DNA of 64,000 nt from Neckera pumila (lineage: Eukaryota > Streptophyta > Bryopsida > Hypnales > Neckeraceae), in contig OZ018416.1 in assembly GCA_963969595.1 (NCBI GenBank), forward strand, positions 20,724,065 through 20,788,064, in the 5' to 3' direction. Below are positions 35,149-46,100 of this stretch, in pieces. The notes beneath the pieces are model-generated. The model searched no databases and was not told the DNA's origin. It saw only the letters and a list, made by a program, of their open reading frames with translations. Made by a program: the position numbers and the translations under genes. Position 1 is the stretch's first letter; every line of letters starts with the position of its first letter.

Positions 35149-35317
35149 GGGACACTTTACACCAAGAGGTCGGGCCAATTTCCTATGTCAGAGACTCGAA
35201 ATCCTCACTTCTGATTGGACAAAGGGTTGAAATCTTCACTTGTGATTGGACAAAAGGCTGAAATTTGTGCAATCGGCCTCAAGGGGAATGGCCCAGCCTC
35301 TTGGTGTAAAGCGTCCC
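35149..35317. mobile_element. Tourist-like MITE, 169 bp, TTA duplication
   Basis: The left end GGGACACTTTACACCAAGAG and the inverted right end GGGACGCTTTACACCAAGAG lie between TTA at 35146-35148 and 35318-35320. The length and TTA duplication fit PIF/Harbinger (Tourist) MITEs. It contains a short duplicated phrase, TGATTGGACAAA. Confidence 0.8.
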
Positions 35318-35464
35318 TTAGGCAAGCGTTGCTCTGTCTGCGCTTACACTACAGACTTGATGAAGCAGAATTCTCAGTCACCTTGTCCATTTTCTTAATT
35401 GCTTTTGCACCACGTAGCTCCATATTGCACTTGGGGTAGACTGCTGAACCGACGACCTCAGCGA

Positions 35465-35912
35465 TGGCGTCCGAAGAATCGCTGGGCGCCCCCCACGCAC
35501 AAGATGAATTTCATCGGGGTAACAAACACAGCAATAGATGAATTTCCTAAACCCTACGGAGCGGAGCACAGCTATGCGCCTAGCTACAGTCCTCCGTAGG
35601 GTTTGCTCAAGGCGAATAGAGGTTGATTGGCCGAGTTCTTTGGGTTTTATTTTATTTTTTTGAATTGTAACAGAAGAGGAAGAGAAACGAGAATCCAGCG
35701 CTGTTCATCCGTTGCGACAGAGAGGGGGGGCGGGATGAGAAAACCCGCAGTTCCCTTCGGCGATGGCGAGCGAGGTCGTCGGTTCAGCAGGTGTCCCTCG
35801 CACTTGTCACGTATCTCTTTCCTCTCCTTGTGGCAGTCAACAAGCTCTGTTCACCACGGCACACTCATTACAGAAGAGGCAACATATTGAACCACAGTAT
35901 CAATGAATAAAA
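35465..35912 (+). other. Possible first exon(s), transit-peptide-like start
   Basis: This is a GC-rich island with two good start contexts. At 35465 an ATG in GCGATGGCG opens MASEESLGAPHAQDEFH and runs into a possible donor (GGG|GTAACA). At 35763 a second ATG opens MASEVVGSAGVPRTC and continues rich in Ser, Thr, Ala and basic residues with almost no acidic ones, as in chloroplast transit peptides. It ends after about 49 codons at TGA or is cut by splicing. Recognisable ribosome recycling factor exons begin about 2 kb downstream on the same strand, so this could be the start of that gene. The link is inference only. Confidence 0.3.
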
Positions 35913-36570
35913 TATGACTTCGAAAGCATCTCTTCATTCGAGAAATTCAAAGACAGGAGCTCACCAGACAACAACTTGATGGTGGCGATGATGAGAGCAA
36001 TGAAAGTATGGGGAGCATCCTTGCTTCCTCGAGGTAGTCTCAACTCTAAAAAATGTCTCTGTACTAACCGAAATCAATTCAGATTGATAAGCATCCAATA
36101 CAGACCAGATTGACATATCAACCACTTAAAATCCATGCCGCACTGCAATTCATCACCTCGACTAAACTAACAAAAAGCAAGTATTTTCTCGTTCTTCAAG
36201 GCTCACCTGATTCTACCCACAGAAGCGGTACAAACGTTGTCTGGAGGAAAAAGGGGCCTCTTGCAGTTTCAGTTAGCACTTTGTTTTCTTGTTCTCTCTT
36301 CTCTTCTTTTCATTGGTTCGGTTTCTCTTTGCTGCCAGCTTCGGCTTGGCTCCTTTGTTTTCTGGTTTGCCTTCTAATACATTGGTACTTTCCATTTGTT
36401 TAAAAAAAAAAGAAGCTCACCTGATTCTGCTCGCTGAGAAAAGTCACATTTTCCATGACAAGAATTGAAGGCACCTCAATAGCATACCCACTCCTCCGTT
36501 TTTCTCACATTTTTCGAGAGCCGTAAAGTACCTGCTCTTACTCCCCCCTTCGGCCTCTTCAGCTTCCAAC
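35913..36570. other. No supported gene
   Basis: Two CT-rich stretches around 36270-36400 and no recognisable coding or RNA signal. Confidence 0.35.
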
Positions 36571-36834
36571 CAGGGCTTTTTTTTTGGCTTTCTGGTGCCA
36601 GATTGCACCAAAAAAAAAATCTGGCTAAAAAAGGTTATAAAAAATGCCAAAAAAATTGGATGAAATTGCCAGACAACTTTGAAATTAAAAAAAATATTAG
36701 ATGAAATCGCCTAATTGTGGATGAAAACCATACTATACATCCAATAAGTGGATGAATGTTGCAATTTGGAGCACCACTGTAACATTTTATATCGCCACTA
36801 TGGCACTTCTTCAAAAATGAAAAAAAAGCCCCTG
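36571..36834. mobile_element. hAT MITE, 264 bp, 8-bp duplication
   Basis: Starts CAGGGCTTTTTTTTT and ends AAAAAAAGCCCCTG. The 8-bp flanks CTTCCAAC (36563-36570) and CCTCCAAC (36835-36842) differ at one base. CAGGG-type ends with 8-bp duplications define hAT elements. The inverted copy at 42219-42483 is nearly identical. No coding capacity. Confidence 0.9.
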
Positions 36835-36842
36835 CCTCCAAC

Positions 36843-37084
36843 GCTTCCTGCAATGGCCATGGACTTAGAGAAAGAGTTCCAAAATCCTCGAAGTATTCCG
36901 AGACACAATCATAATCTTCCCCAAAGAATAGATCAATGGGAGATTGTGAGGAATCATTATCATCTAAAGAATCTGATGCCCTTCAAAATGGGTGTTAATT
37001 ATATGACAAGACAGTGTTTGAAATAGGAATGCTGAGTACGGAAAACAAATGGAACAGCCAAGCCCCAAGAGAAAGAGGTTACGT
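36843..37084 (+). other. Short open frame, unrecognised
   Basis: A frame containing MAMDLEKEFQNPRSIPRH and IDQWEIVRNHYH ends at 37024. Composition is protein-like, but I recognise no family and see no clear splice sites. Possibly an exon relic of a transposon. Confidence 0.25.
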
Positions 37085-37301
37085 ATTAGATAACGGACGA
37101 GCCGCGGTAGGAGCGAGTAGGTTATCGGACATAACCGGTTGTTCACTTTTCAATCACAACCTTTGATCTCCGTGATCCAAGGGTGGAGGAAGCAAGTTGA
37201 GAGGAGAGAAGGTTATGAGTTGTAACTTGTAATGGCAATGGTGATGGGTTGCCAATGGGATGGTTCCACGTGAGTGTTGAAAACTCAACAACTGGTTATG
37301 A
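37085..37301. repeat. ATAACCGG-ended interspersed repeat, copy 3
   Basis: Starts TAGATAACGGACGAGCCGCG and ends CTCAACAACTGGTTATG, collinear with the copy at 29560 over its whole length (CTTTTCAATCACAACCTTTG, TTGTAACTTGTAATGGCAAT). Confidence 0.65.
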
Positions 37302-37980
37302 AACACACAATGAATCGCATTCAAGGGAAGCTATAATTCTGAAGTTTCAACAACCACCTCCACTATTTAAATGTGCCGGCACACGACCCATTAGCAGGTA
37401 CAAACTCAGTTATAGCATTGTGGACTAATTGCAGCATATCAAGAGCAAATATTGTTGCAAAGTTAGTAAACTAAAATTTAAGGCACCATCAATTTTCAGA
37501 TGTTCAACCTCTCCGTTCAACTGGACCACATGAGGAGATAAGAAGTCATGATCATTGAATATGTATCCATATGTCCCGCAGGCAACCTAGACTTGGGTAA
37601 GCAACTGGTATCATAATAAAATTTATTTATAAAAACTTCAAATGCATAACAAGCTACTTTCAGTGTTTATTATTATTAAAATAACAGCTTTGATGTGAAA
37701 GTGCTTTTAAAGACAAATTCAATGATATAGCAATTTTACAAATGTAAAAATATATTATATAAGTTACAACAAATAACAAGTCAAATCATAAATATAGGTA
37801 TACTTGTCCCAAAAGCTAGGTCATAATTTTAAAATATAAATAAATAAATTTTATTATTTGGATGAATGTAGATAATATAGTGTTTTATGTGAGATTGTAG
37901 ATTCTAAGAAACAATCCAATAAACAACCACGTGAACTCCATGAAGTTGTTAGCCGGTTCAAATTTTGAGTTCCCTAGTTT
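37302..37980. other. AT-rich, no supported gene
   Basis: No domain, RNA gene or repeat structure was seen. It may be intron of the decayed ribosome recycling factor gene that follows. Confidence 0.35.
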
Positions 37981-37984
37981 TGTA

Positions 37985-38568
37985 GACGTTTCAAATTTGT
38001 AGAGAACAGGCTCGGAGCATGGCGCAAATGAACTCCAAGCTTTGAGGCCATAGATACAATAAAGCGGCAGTTGTATAAAAAGAAATTTCAGGTGATATTT
38101 TGCTTGTTTTTGCTCATTGGTGCTCTGGCAATTCTTTTTGCTTGGATTATAGCAAGCTGAGTCTTGTAGGCATTCACTTGATACAGTTTAACTTTGATAG
38201 AAAAAACTCTCATCAAGTTGGATGTTTGTATTACACCAAACAATGATGGCAATGTGATTCAGCTTACTATCCCTCAACTTACAGAGGATAAAAGGAAGGT
38301 ACTCAACAAATCATTGATTTATGAACTTTTCCACGTGGATGCATTGTTCATCTATTGTATTTTTTTATTGCTTTCTTCTCAAGGGCCATGATTTATTTTT
38401 TGTAGTTCTGTGAGACAAATGTGATGGTTTTATCTATTATATTTTGAACAATTTTTGAAATGTGCAACTTTGATTTGAGTAATGTACTGGTACATGAAGT
38501 GATATCCAATGTTGTTTTACATGCTAGGAACTTCTGAAGTTGGTTTCCAAGCTCACGGAAGACTAAAG
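37985..38568 (+). pseudogene. Ribosome recycling factor gene, decayed exons
   Basis: Ribosome recycling factor helps split the ribosome after termination; plant copies act in organelles. The exon at 38187-38298 encodes IEKTLIKLDVCITPNNDG and NVIQLTIPQLTEDKRK, the highly conserved middle of the protein. It is flanked by a good acceptor (ATACAG) and donor (AAG|GTACTC). The next exon (38528-38568) gives ELLKLVSKLTED, then TAA at 38564-38566 where the family has Gly. It ends at AAG|GTATTG, and the phases agree (0/0). Weak similarity at about 37985-38040 (SNL, stop, RTG) fits the earlier helix. The C-terminal exons were not found downstream. Retained introns show this is not a processed copy. Confidence 0.8.
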
Positions 38569-41307
38569 GTATTGAACTTAATTAATTATGTCCATCCTCT
38601 TTCTTATCTTTTAGTATATAATCTATCTAGAACATATAGGTTGCACATAACATTAACTTATGTTTATGGAATCTTGATTGGAAATCTAAAATTGTAGAAT
38701 CGACTATATAAAATTTATATTTCTTTGTACGATTAGAATTCTTAGATAATTTAAGATCATGGGCCAAAAAGATATCTCTTCAAATGACACCTCGACATAC
38801 TAATTTTGTGCAAATGACTTTTTTGTGTTCATGGCATGCTATGACATTATGCCCAAAGGTTCAAGTTGATTAAACAAATAGTGCTCTTTGTCACAAAAAA
38901 TGGAAGTGAGTCGCTTTTGTTCTTTCTTTTTCCTTACACTTTGCAAATGACTTGATATATGAAATAGTTGTTTCATAGTCCGAGATGTATATTAAGTGAT
39001 GATTGTATTGTTCATGATGACTAAGTATTGGGTGCATTTGAATTTTGCAGGGAATGGTATCAAATTAAAAATGATTGTTTGAAGGACTGCTATATTTCAT
39101 TAAATTTAGACAATTCAAAGTTCAAAAATAATAATAAGAAAAATAATTTGGGAATATAAACAAAACATGAAGAGATCTCACAATGTTTTGCATGTATTGT
39201 TTATATCGCATGCAAATCATTGGAAGATCTATGTCCTTTAGTATTGGGAGATTTCATGATGTTTTGCACAAATATAGTCCAAAATTGCATCCATTGTATA
39301 AATTTTGTTAAACTATGACAATAGATTAACAAAAGTATAAGAATATTACATTAGAGTCTACAAGCATCCATAGTCTAGATTCATAACTCACATTTTGTTT
39401 GCTTTTTATGCAAACATTAATCATTTCAATCAGTTATAAAGTAACTACGCCTAAAATTGATTGAATAGCCATTTGAATTTGGTTCATTCGGAATTAAGTT
39501 GTCTTATATGGATTATCTTCTAGGGCCCTTTGGTAACTACTTGTGAAAAGGTGCAAATGGATATTGTAGAGTCTTTTGGATCAATCTCATCTTCCAAGCC
39601 ATGGAGCTTTCTTGGACAAAGTATGCGCGCATGGATGGAGGCATTACTTGTGATTAACAAGTGTTTGACCCCTCTGAATCTACTCCAATGTTTTGTAATT
39701 GCTGTGAATGCCATCATCATTTCTAAGTGCCTATTAGAACATTGCTATATGGATGTGGTTGTTGCAGAAGTAGTATTTTGGCTTTTTGTCAATGTTTTTT
39801 ACTTTCTATAGAAAATACACAAAAATATAGTTGTTGTGGCAAATTCTCATGAAAAAAATGGAGAACAAGATTCCAACAGAGAACATTGGAGAAGAAAGTG
39901 AAGTAGTTGGTGAAAGAAGATCATTTCCCCCTACTAACAGTGAGGATCAAATTTAAAATTTATCTCCTAAGAGAATCAAATTTGATGGAGGGAGATTCAA
40001 ATCTGATCTTTTGGGTCAAAATCTTTGGATTCAATGAGTAATAGATTGTCTGCTAATTCTTTTGTCGATAAGAATGTAGCATTTTTTGTGAGGTGCTAGA
40101 AAAATGGGAGAAATTGCGAGTTTTATGTCCATTTGATCAATTTGGAGAGTGCTATCCAAAATGAGGGAAAAAGGGAAAAAAAAAAAAAAGGATTTGTGGG
40201 TTGTTAACTGTATTCCTTGTGATAAGAAAAATTTTCTTCGAGCATATGATAATCTTCAAATTTCTCAAATCATTTAAAATCCAACAATAAAAAAGTGTGC
40301 ATTGCTCTTCTTTCAAAAGTTAAAGCCCAAAGAGTTGTTGAAGAATAAGCCTCCAAGGATGCTTTGGTAATTGAGAAGGAGAAGATATAAATATAAAAAC
40401 ACAGCAAATAAGGTATGCTCTTTGATTTCTATCATGTTAAGTAGGAAAATGATTTATTTATTCATCCAAGTTCTTTATTCAACAATTGATTTTTGAATTG
40501 GTGAAAATATATACTTATCTCTAAATTTGCTTATATTCCATACTTAAAGTCACTAAATCATTTTATGCTTCATGAGTCAAGATGTTGGAAAATCTTTTGC
40601 GGAGATTCAAATTAGTAATTATGAAGGAAAATTTGTGGTTGTAGATACCATTAGACAACATATTAATGGAAGACAACATTCCCAAGCCAAGAGAGCAAGC
40701 ACTTCAACTGATCAAGTCAATCTAATATACAAGTTTGGATGGCAAAGGATGTTGTAGCCAATAAGGTTCAATATCTCAAATCTTATGTGCCTTGTATTTT
40801 TGATGTTCTTAGATCAGACATGGTTGCTTTCTATAAAAAAATTATGTGTCATGGATTTTATGAGAATTACCTAAAAATTGGGAAAAATATTATGATATTT
40901 CATCATTAAAATATGATATGCACAATGTTAAGGATTGGTATATTGATTCAAATTAAATTTAACTCTTTTATGAATGAAAACAAGAAAAGAGCTGAAATAA
41001 AGAACCTTTTTGTCATGTAAATTAACCCTTTTTTCTTGGGACAAGTCTTCTTTAATTCCTACTATTCTAGATTTTTGGAAACAAGTGATGAGGTTGAAAT
41101 CATCAACACAAAATTCTGGAAAGAAGAGTTGCACTCAAGTGAATTTTAAATATTTGCAAAGAAGTGAATTAAAAAACTTGTGTAGAGAATAGAAAAATAT
41201 TTATGAATTACAATGTGATCAAGTTTTCTTTTCAAAAATTGCACTTACTAGAGCACTCATGGGTAGAAATCACTTGTCTATAAAATTGAGCTCTGGTGCT
41301 GTTAAAG
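38569..41307. other. AT-rich, no supported gene
   Basis: Short open frames at 39530-39811 and 40572-40757 have protein-like stretches but no recognised domain. The expected C-terminal ribosome recycling factor exons are not visible. May be remnants of unclassified transposons. Confidence 0.35.
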
Positions 41308-42210
41308 CGTTGACGCTAGCATGTGAGCGTATGAGCGAGAGCCTAAGAGCAGTGAGCGGAAATTGTGTGAGCTTAGAGGCTAGAAATTTAAAACGTGATG
41401 TAATTTCTAAAAATTTTGGGCTAAAAAGTTAAAAGAGTGTTTGTTTTTCAACAAAATTAATTATATTTAGAAAATTATGACCTATTACCACAGGATCCAT
41501 GATCATAGATTTTAGATTTAAAAACCTAGGATTTGGGGAAGTTGGTGCTATTGCATGTTTTGAAATTTATATCACATTTTGAAGGGCTGCCCTAGGGTGG
41601 GCTAATGAAGTGAGCGCACAAATAATTAATTTGAAGGCAGTTCCAAGGATGAGAGGAAGACGAATGCAATAAAATCATCATAGGATGTGGAACATTGTGA
41701 ACATAATAAAATACTCTTTTATTGCAGGAAGGAATACATATTGGAATATGAATATAATATTTAGCTACTTGAATTTGAAGATTTTGAAGATAATATATTG
41801 GTACTGCATATCTACTTCATATCATGCTAAGATCTATCAATTAACTTGCTTCCTTGCACGTCTTGATGATTCCGGCAACAACAAACACTTGCTTCACTTC
41901 ATCCAAGCTGAGGATAGGAGCTTGGATGAATGTGTCTATCTTATAATCCAATTTGCAAAATTAACGAAAGATGTAATAAAGGTGTTTGTAGTTTATGTAC
42001 ATGCCACGCCTTCCAATAGAGGTCCCATTTATACTTCCATAGTGAGGATAAGTACAAGATGAAAAATTGCAAAGTGTAATGTTATAAATCTTTTGGTTAG
42101 ATTCAACCCCGGACAAAAGTATAATAATAGCACCGAGTCCAGGGTAAGGAAGGAAGTTTTCCCTATGAATATTTGCGGTTACATTCCTTCTCAATGAAAT
42201 ATCTAATTTA
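41308..42210 (-). pseudogene. Older fragment of a related Mutator-like element (right end)
   Basis: On the minus strand, FLPYPGLGAIIILLSG and then CTYPHYG...INYKHLYY match the C-terminus of the transposase at 54.0 kb. Two SWIM cysteines are changed to Tyr (CTC to CTY, CKH to YKH). The far end (41308-41400) carries GACGCTAGCATGTGAGCG and GTGAGC repeats like the 54.7-kb terminus. Only about 170 codons survive, so this is the decayed right end of a related copy in reverse orientation. Confidence 0.75.
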
Positions 42211-42218
42211 GAGTGCAC

Positions 42219-42483
42219 CAGGGCTTTTTTTTTCATTTTTGAAGAAGTGCCATAGTGGCGATATAAAATGTTACAGTGGTGCTCCAAATTACAACATTCA
42301 TCCATTTATTGAATGTATAGTATGGTTTTCATCCACAATTAAGCGATTTCATCTAATATTTTTTTTAATTTCAAAATTGTCTGGCGATTTCATCCAATTT
42401 TTTGGGCATTTTTTATAACCTTTTTTAGCCAGATTTTTTTTTCTGGTGCAATCTGGCACCAGAAAGCCAAAAAAAAAGCCCTG
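42219..42483. mobile_element. hAT MITE, 265 bp, perfect 8-bp duplication
   Basis: Starts CAGGGCTTTTTTTTTC and ends AAAAAAAAAGCCCTG, flanked by GAGTGCAC at 42211-42218 and 42484-42491. Same family as 36571-36834 but inverted. Its right duplication shares one base with the 9-bp duplication of the large element that starts at 42500. Confidence 0.95.
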
Positions 42484-42499
42484 GAGTGCACACTATGAT

Positions 42500-42700
42500 C
42501 GGGGATGCTAGTATGTGAGTCTATGAGCATGAGCCTGTGAGCGTGTGAGCCTATGAGCCTGTGAGCCTTCAATTTTTTTTTGGAAATTTAGGGTTTGTAA
42601 ATTTGTTAAAGACCTATGACTGTGGAATTATATGAAAGGATCTACAATCCAAATGAACAACAAATGAATATGCCACTATGTGATTTTGTACCAAAAATTG
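42500..42700. repeat. Left terminal region of the 12.2-kb element
   Basis: GATGCTAGTATGTGAG followed by repeated GTGAGC/ATGAGC hexamers to about 42570, then GACCTATGACTGTGG. Subterminal hexamer clusters of this kind are plausible transposase-binding sites. Confidence 0.65.
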
Positions 42701-43199
42701 ATCTATAGGCCTTCATGTAAATTTAAAGAATGAAAATGGTCCACCTATTTTATTTTATTTTTATAACTATGCTTTTAAATTTTAAAAATATCTTGAACAT
42801 GTAATACATAAAATAAACATAGTAGTCATATTTTATATACCAAATGAATGTGTAAATCCCAAATGACCTAAACCACTATTTTTCTAGTTGATGTCCTTTT
42901 GGGGGGACCTATTTTTAATTGATTACATAATTAATCTAATGGTAGTAGTTTCATTGAATTCCAAGTTAAATTCAACTTCCTAAAATTTCATATAATTTAG
43001 TGGTGGAGTATAAATCAAGGCTCATAAGGTATTGGCAATTTAGGCACAAGGTGAAGTTTTAGGGCAGCAAATGGGATTCGAATTGCTACACTGCTACATC
43101 ATTGCTATGTTCAAATTGCAAATTGCTACATCATGTATAGGCAAATTCAATTTGAAAAACAAGACAATAGGAATAAAATATCAAATTATGAAAATAAAC
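42701..43199. other. 3' flank of the minus-strand gene, noncoding
   Basis: AT-rich, no frames. It lies between the element's left end and the stop codon of the minus-strand gene and would contain its 3' UTR. Confidence 0.5.
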
Positions 43200-46100
43200 T
43201 TAGATTTCGTCTGACTCAGATGCACTGAGTTCAAAATAAGAACATACTCTAGGATCATAAGATCTACGAGGAGATTGAGAAATTGAAGATGAATCAGATG
43301 AATCATTAGCATAAGCTAATGCTAAAGCTTCAACATAAACAGGGAGGCCACGAGGACTAAGAGAGGGACTTCTAAAAAATCCAGGGTGCTGATAAAAAGG
43401 CAAGGTTTGCCTTGGCAATGGAGTCATCCAACTGCAAACAATAAACCATATATCAAAAATGGAGTAACAAATTAAAATACAAGGTATAGGATTTATAATT
43501 GAAGTTGTTGAAAAGGAATAATATAAGTAGAATAATATAAGAACTTACTTACATAAGTCAAGTAGTGCAACGTCTTCAATTGGAGAGTCATCATCAATGT
43601 CCATACCATCACGTGTGGTAGTAGAATCTAGATTTTTGGAGATGGTTATAGGTGTTTTTAGAGGCTTCAGTACCTCATCAAAGAGTTTGGCATCACTTTC
43701 TAGTGCAAGGATATGGCGATTAGAAGAATGTGCCGCTTTAATAGAAGAACCTGAGTGAAACACAATATATGAATTATGAAACATCAAAATTGAAGAATAG
43801 AATTAAAAATCAAACAAAAAATAGAAAAAGAAGTAAGTCAATATTGTAGATTACAATACCTGTAGAGGCAGTCATGTCTGCTACAATGCCACCTACAGGA
43901 CTCAAACCATGAACAAGAAGCTTCATTAGAACCTCAGACTTTTCTTTTGCACCCCTCCATGGCTTGCCATCTTCCTTTCTACATAATTGACTTGCTATAG
44001 TAACAGAATTGAAGAGGATGTCGTTTGTGGCTAAATCAACTTCAGGAATTGAAGGATCATTAGTAATCACAAACTCCCGAGGCTGCCTTGTAATGGGAGA
44101 AGCAAATGATCGAACCAACAATAAAGCCTTGAACTTCATAGTCTGGAATGAAAATCAGATGAAATTAGAAAGTGCGCATAAAATCAAAGGAAATACAATA
44201 AAAAATGAATCAATGACGAAAATGAAAGTTTGAAATTGTAACTTACTTTTTTAGTTGGATTCATAGGATTAGCCAAGTGCAAACAGTTGATGATAGTCCA
44301 TTCATCCTTGACCTTCAACTTGTAGTTTTTGAAGAATCCTGCCACTTCTCTCTTTACCGTCAAACTATCAGGATAAAATAGAAGGAATGCTCCATCATCA
44401 TGAAGATAGGTGAGACAAAATGCCATCATTATTTGAAGAAAACTTGGAATGTTGGCATTCCAGTGGGGAATTTGAGATGGTGGATTTGAAACCCCTGGAA
44501 CTGGAAAACCATCCGGATAATCCGCAATGATGAGATCCACTGCAGGTTTCTTTTGAACTTTGCCATCAAAAAAGAACTCCCTGCCTTCACCAACCTACAA
44601 AGACAAATTTATATAATGTTAATTCATAATTGAAGATGTTAAAGGCACAAAACATTATGAATTCGAAGAGATGGATTTTGTAGAACATGTAAGATTTCAT
44701 AACAATGAAACATGAAATAGCAAAGAAAATCAATAAAAAGAATGAACTCACCTTTGATAGAAAAGATACAATGTCGTCATATGGCGCGCCAAATGTACCA
44801 GTCTTCTTTTTCTCCTCGATAATTCTAACAAAAGAATCATTTAAAATCAACTCCAAGGATGTATGAGGGGACGACAAAGGAGCCAAAGTACCCATCATAC
44901 CTTTAAATTGGGGAGGAAGTTCAAAGATAGGAGAAGAAGTTGGCACCAAAACCACAGGAGTAGAAATAGTCTTTTGTCGCTTTAAAGGGGGGAGGGTAGC
45001 CTCAACATTTGAAGAAGAAGGTCCAGTAACAAGAAGATCCTTGAGACTATCTTCAACTGGCACATCTTCATTGGAATCATCAAGATGAACTATTTCTTTC
45101 TTTGGCTTAGCTTTTGTCTTTCTTGTCTTCTTCGTTGCATCCTTATCCATCGTTGTAACTATGATTGTACCTTTGAGTGCAGGTTCAATGGAATCTCGAA
45201 GGGCAATGTCAAAAGTGGGAGGTCTTTTGAGAGGACAATCCAAATACCACCCACACCTTTCCCAATGCAAGGGATCCCAAGAACTCATGATCCCCTCTGT
45301 GAACATGCAATCTTCACTTTCTTTGTCCAAGTAATTTGCAAAGAAAGCAGGAGATTTGGAAATGGCTTTAGCAGGAAAAAGAATATACTTGAAGTATCTG
45401 TAAAGCACCCTTTGCATAGCTGGTTTGAAGTTCAGCTGTTTATCAATCTTATGGTTCTTGTGGATCCCCTTATCCACATCAAATTCACGGAAAAATGCAG
45501 CATCCCACAACAATATGCGCATTGACTCCACATAATCAAAGATTGTGGGCAAAGGATCCATACCATCTGGAAGATAGTTAATAGACACTCCCAGATCAGC
45601 TACTGTGGCATCAAATAGCTTTTCTGTTTCAACAGCCAACTGTGACATACAAAATTTAGATTAGAAGAATGTTATGATTGAACAAAAAGGTTCAAAGGAA
45701 GAATATGAAAAAAAAATAAGATTAGTACTCACCTGAGCCCACCATGTAGCTTTATGAAGCCACTCAGGGAAGTCAATATCATTGAATTTTGACTTAGGAA
45801 ATTTGAGTGCTTCGCGAAGAGAAGGAGACTTATTCCACCTCTCTAACCACTTGATCTTCATAGAAGTGTCCATTGCTGAAGTTGCTAGCATCCAAAGTTT
45901 CTCTTGAGTCATCTCTGGACTTTCATCGTGAGTTTCATAGTGAAACTTCACTTGCTCTAAGAAGGCAGTCGTGTGTTTTGGATCTGCAATAGGAAGTTGT
46001 TTCCTCAATTCAGAATGAGAAGCTATCTTGACCTTGTCAACAGTTTTAGAGACCCATTCATGAACTGCAGATGGAGTCCAATCTGCTGGATTGGGATATT

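Noticed and set aside
36748..36834. Conserved peptide shared by 36.75 kb and 42.3 kb
   Set aside because: The similarity is the hAT MITE read in one frame, not a protein family.
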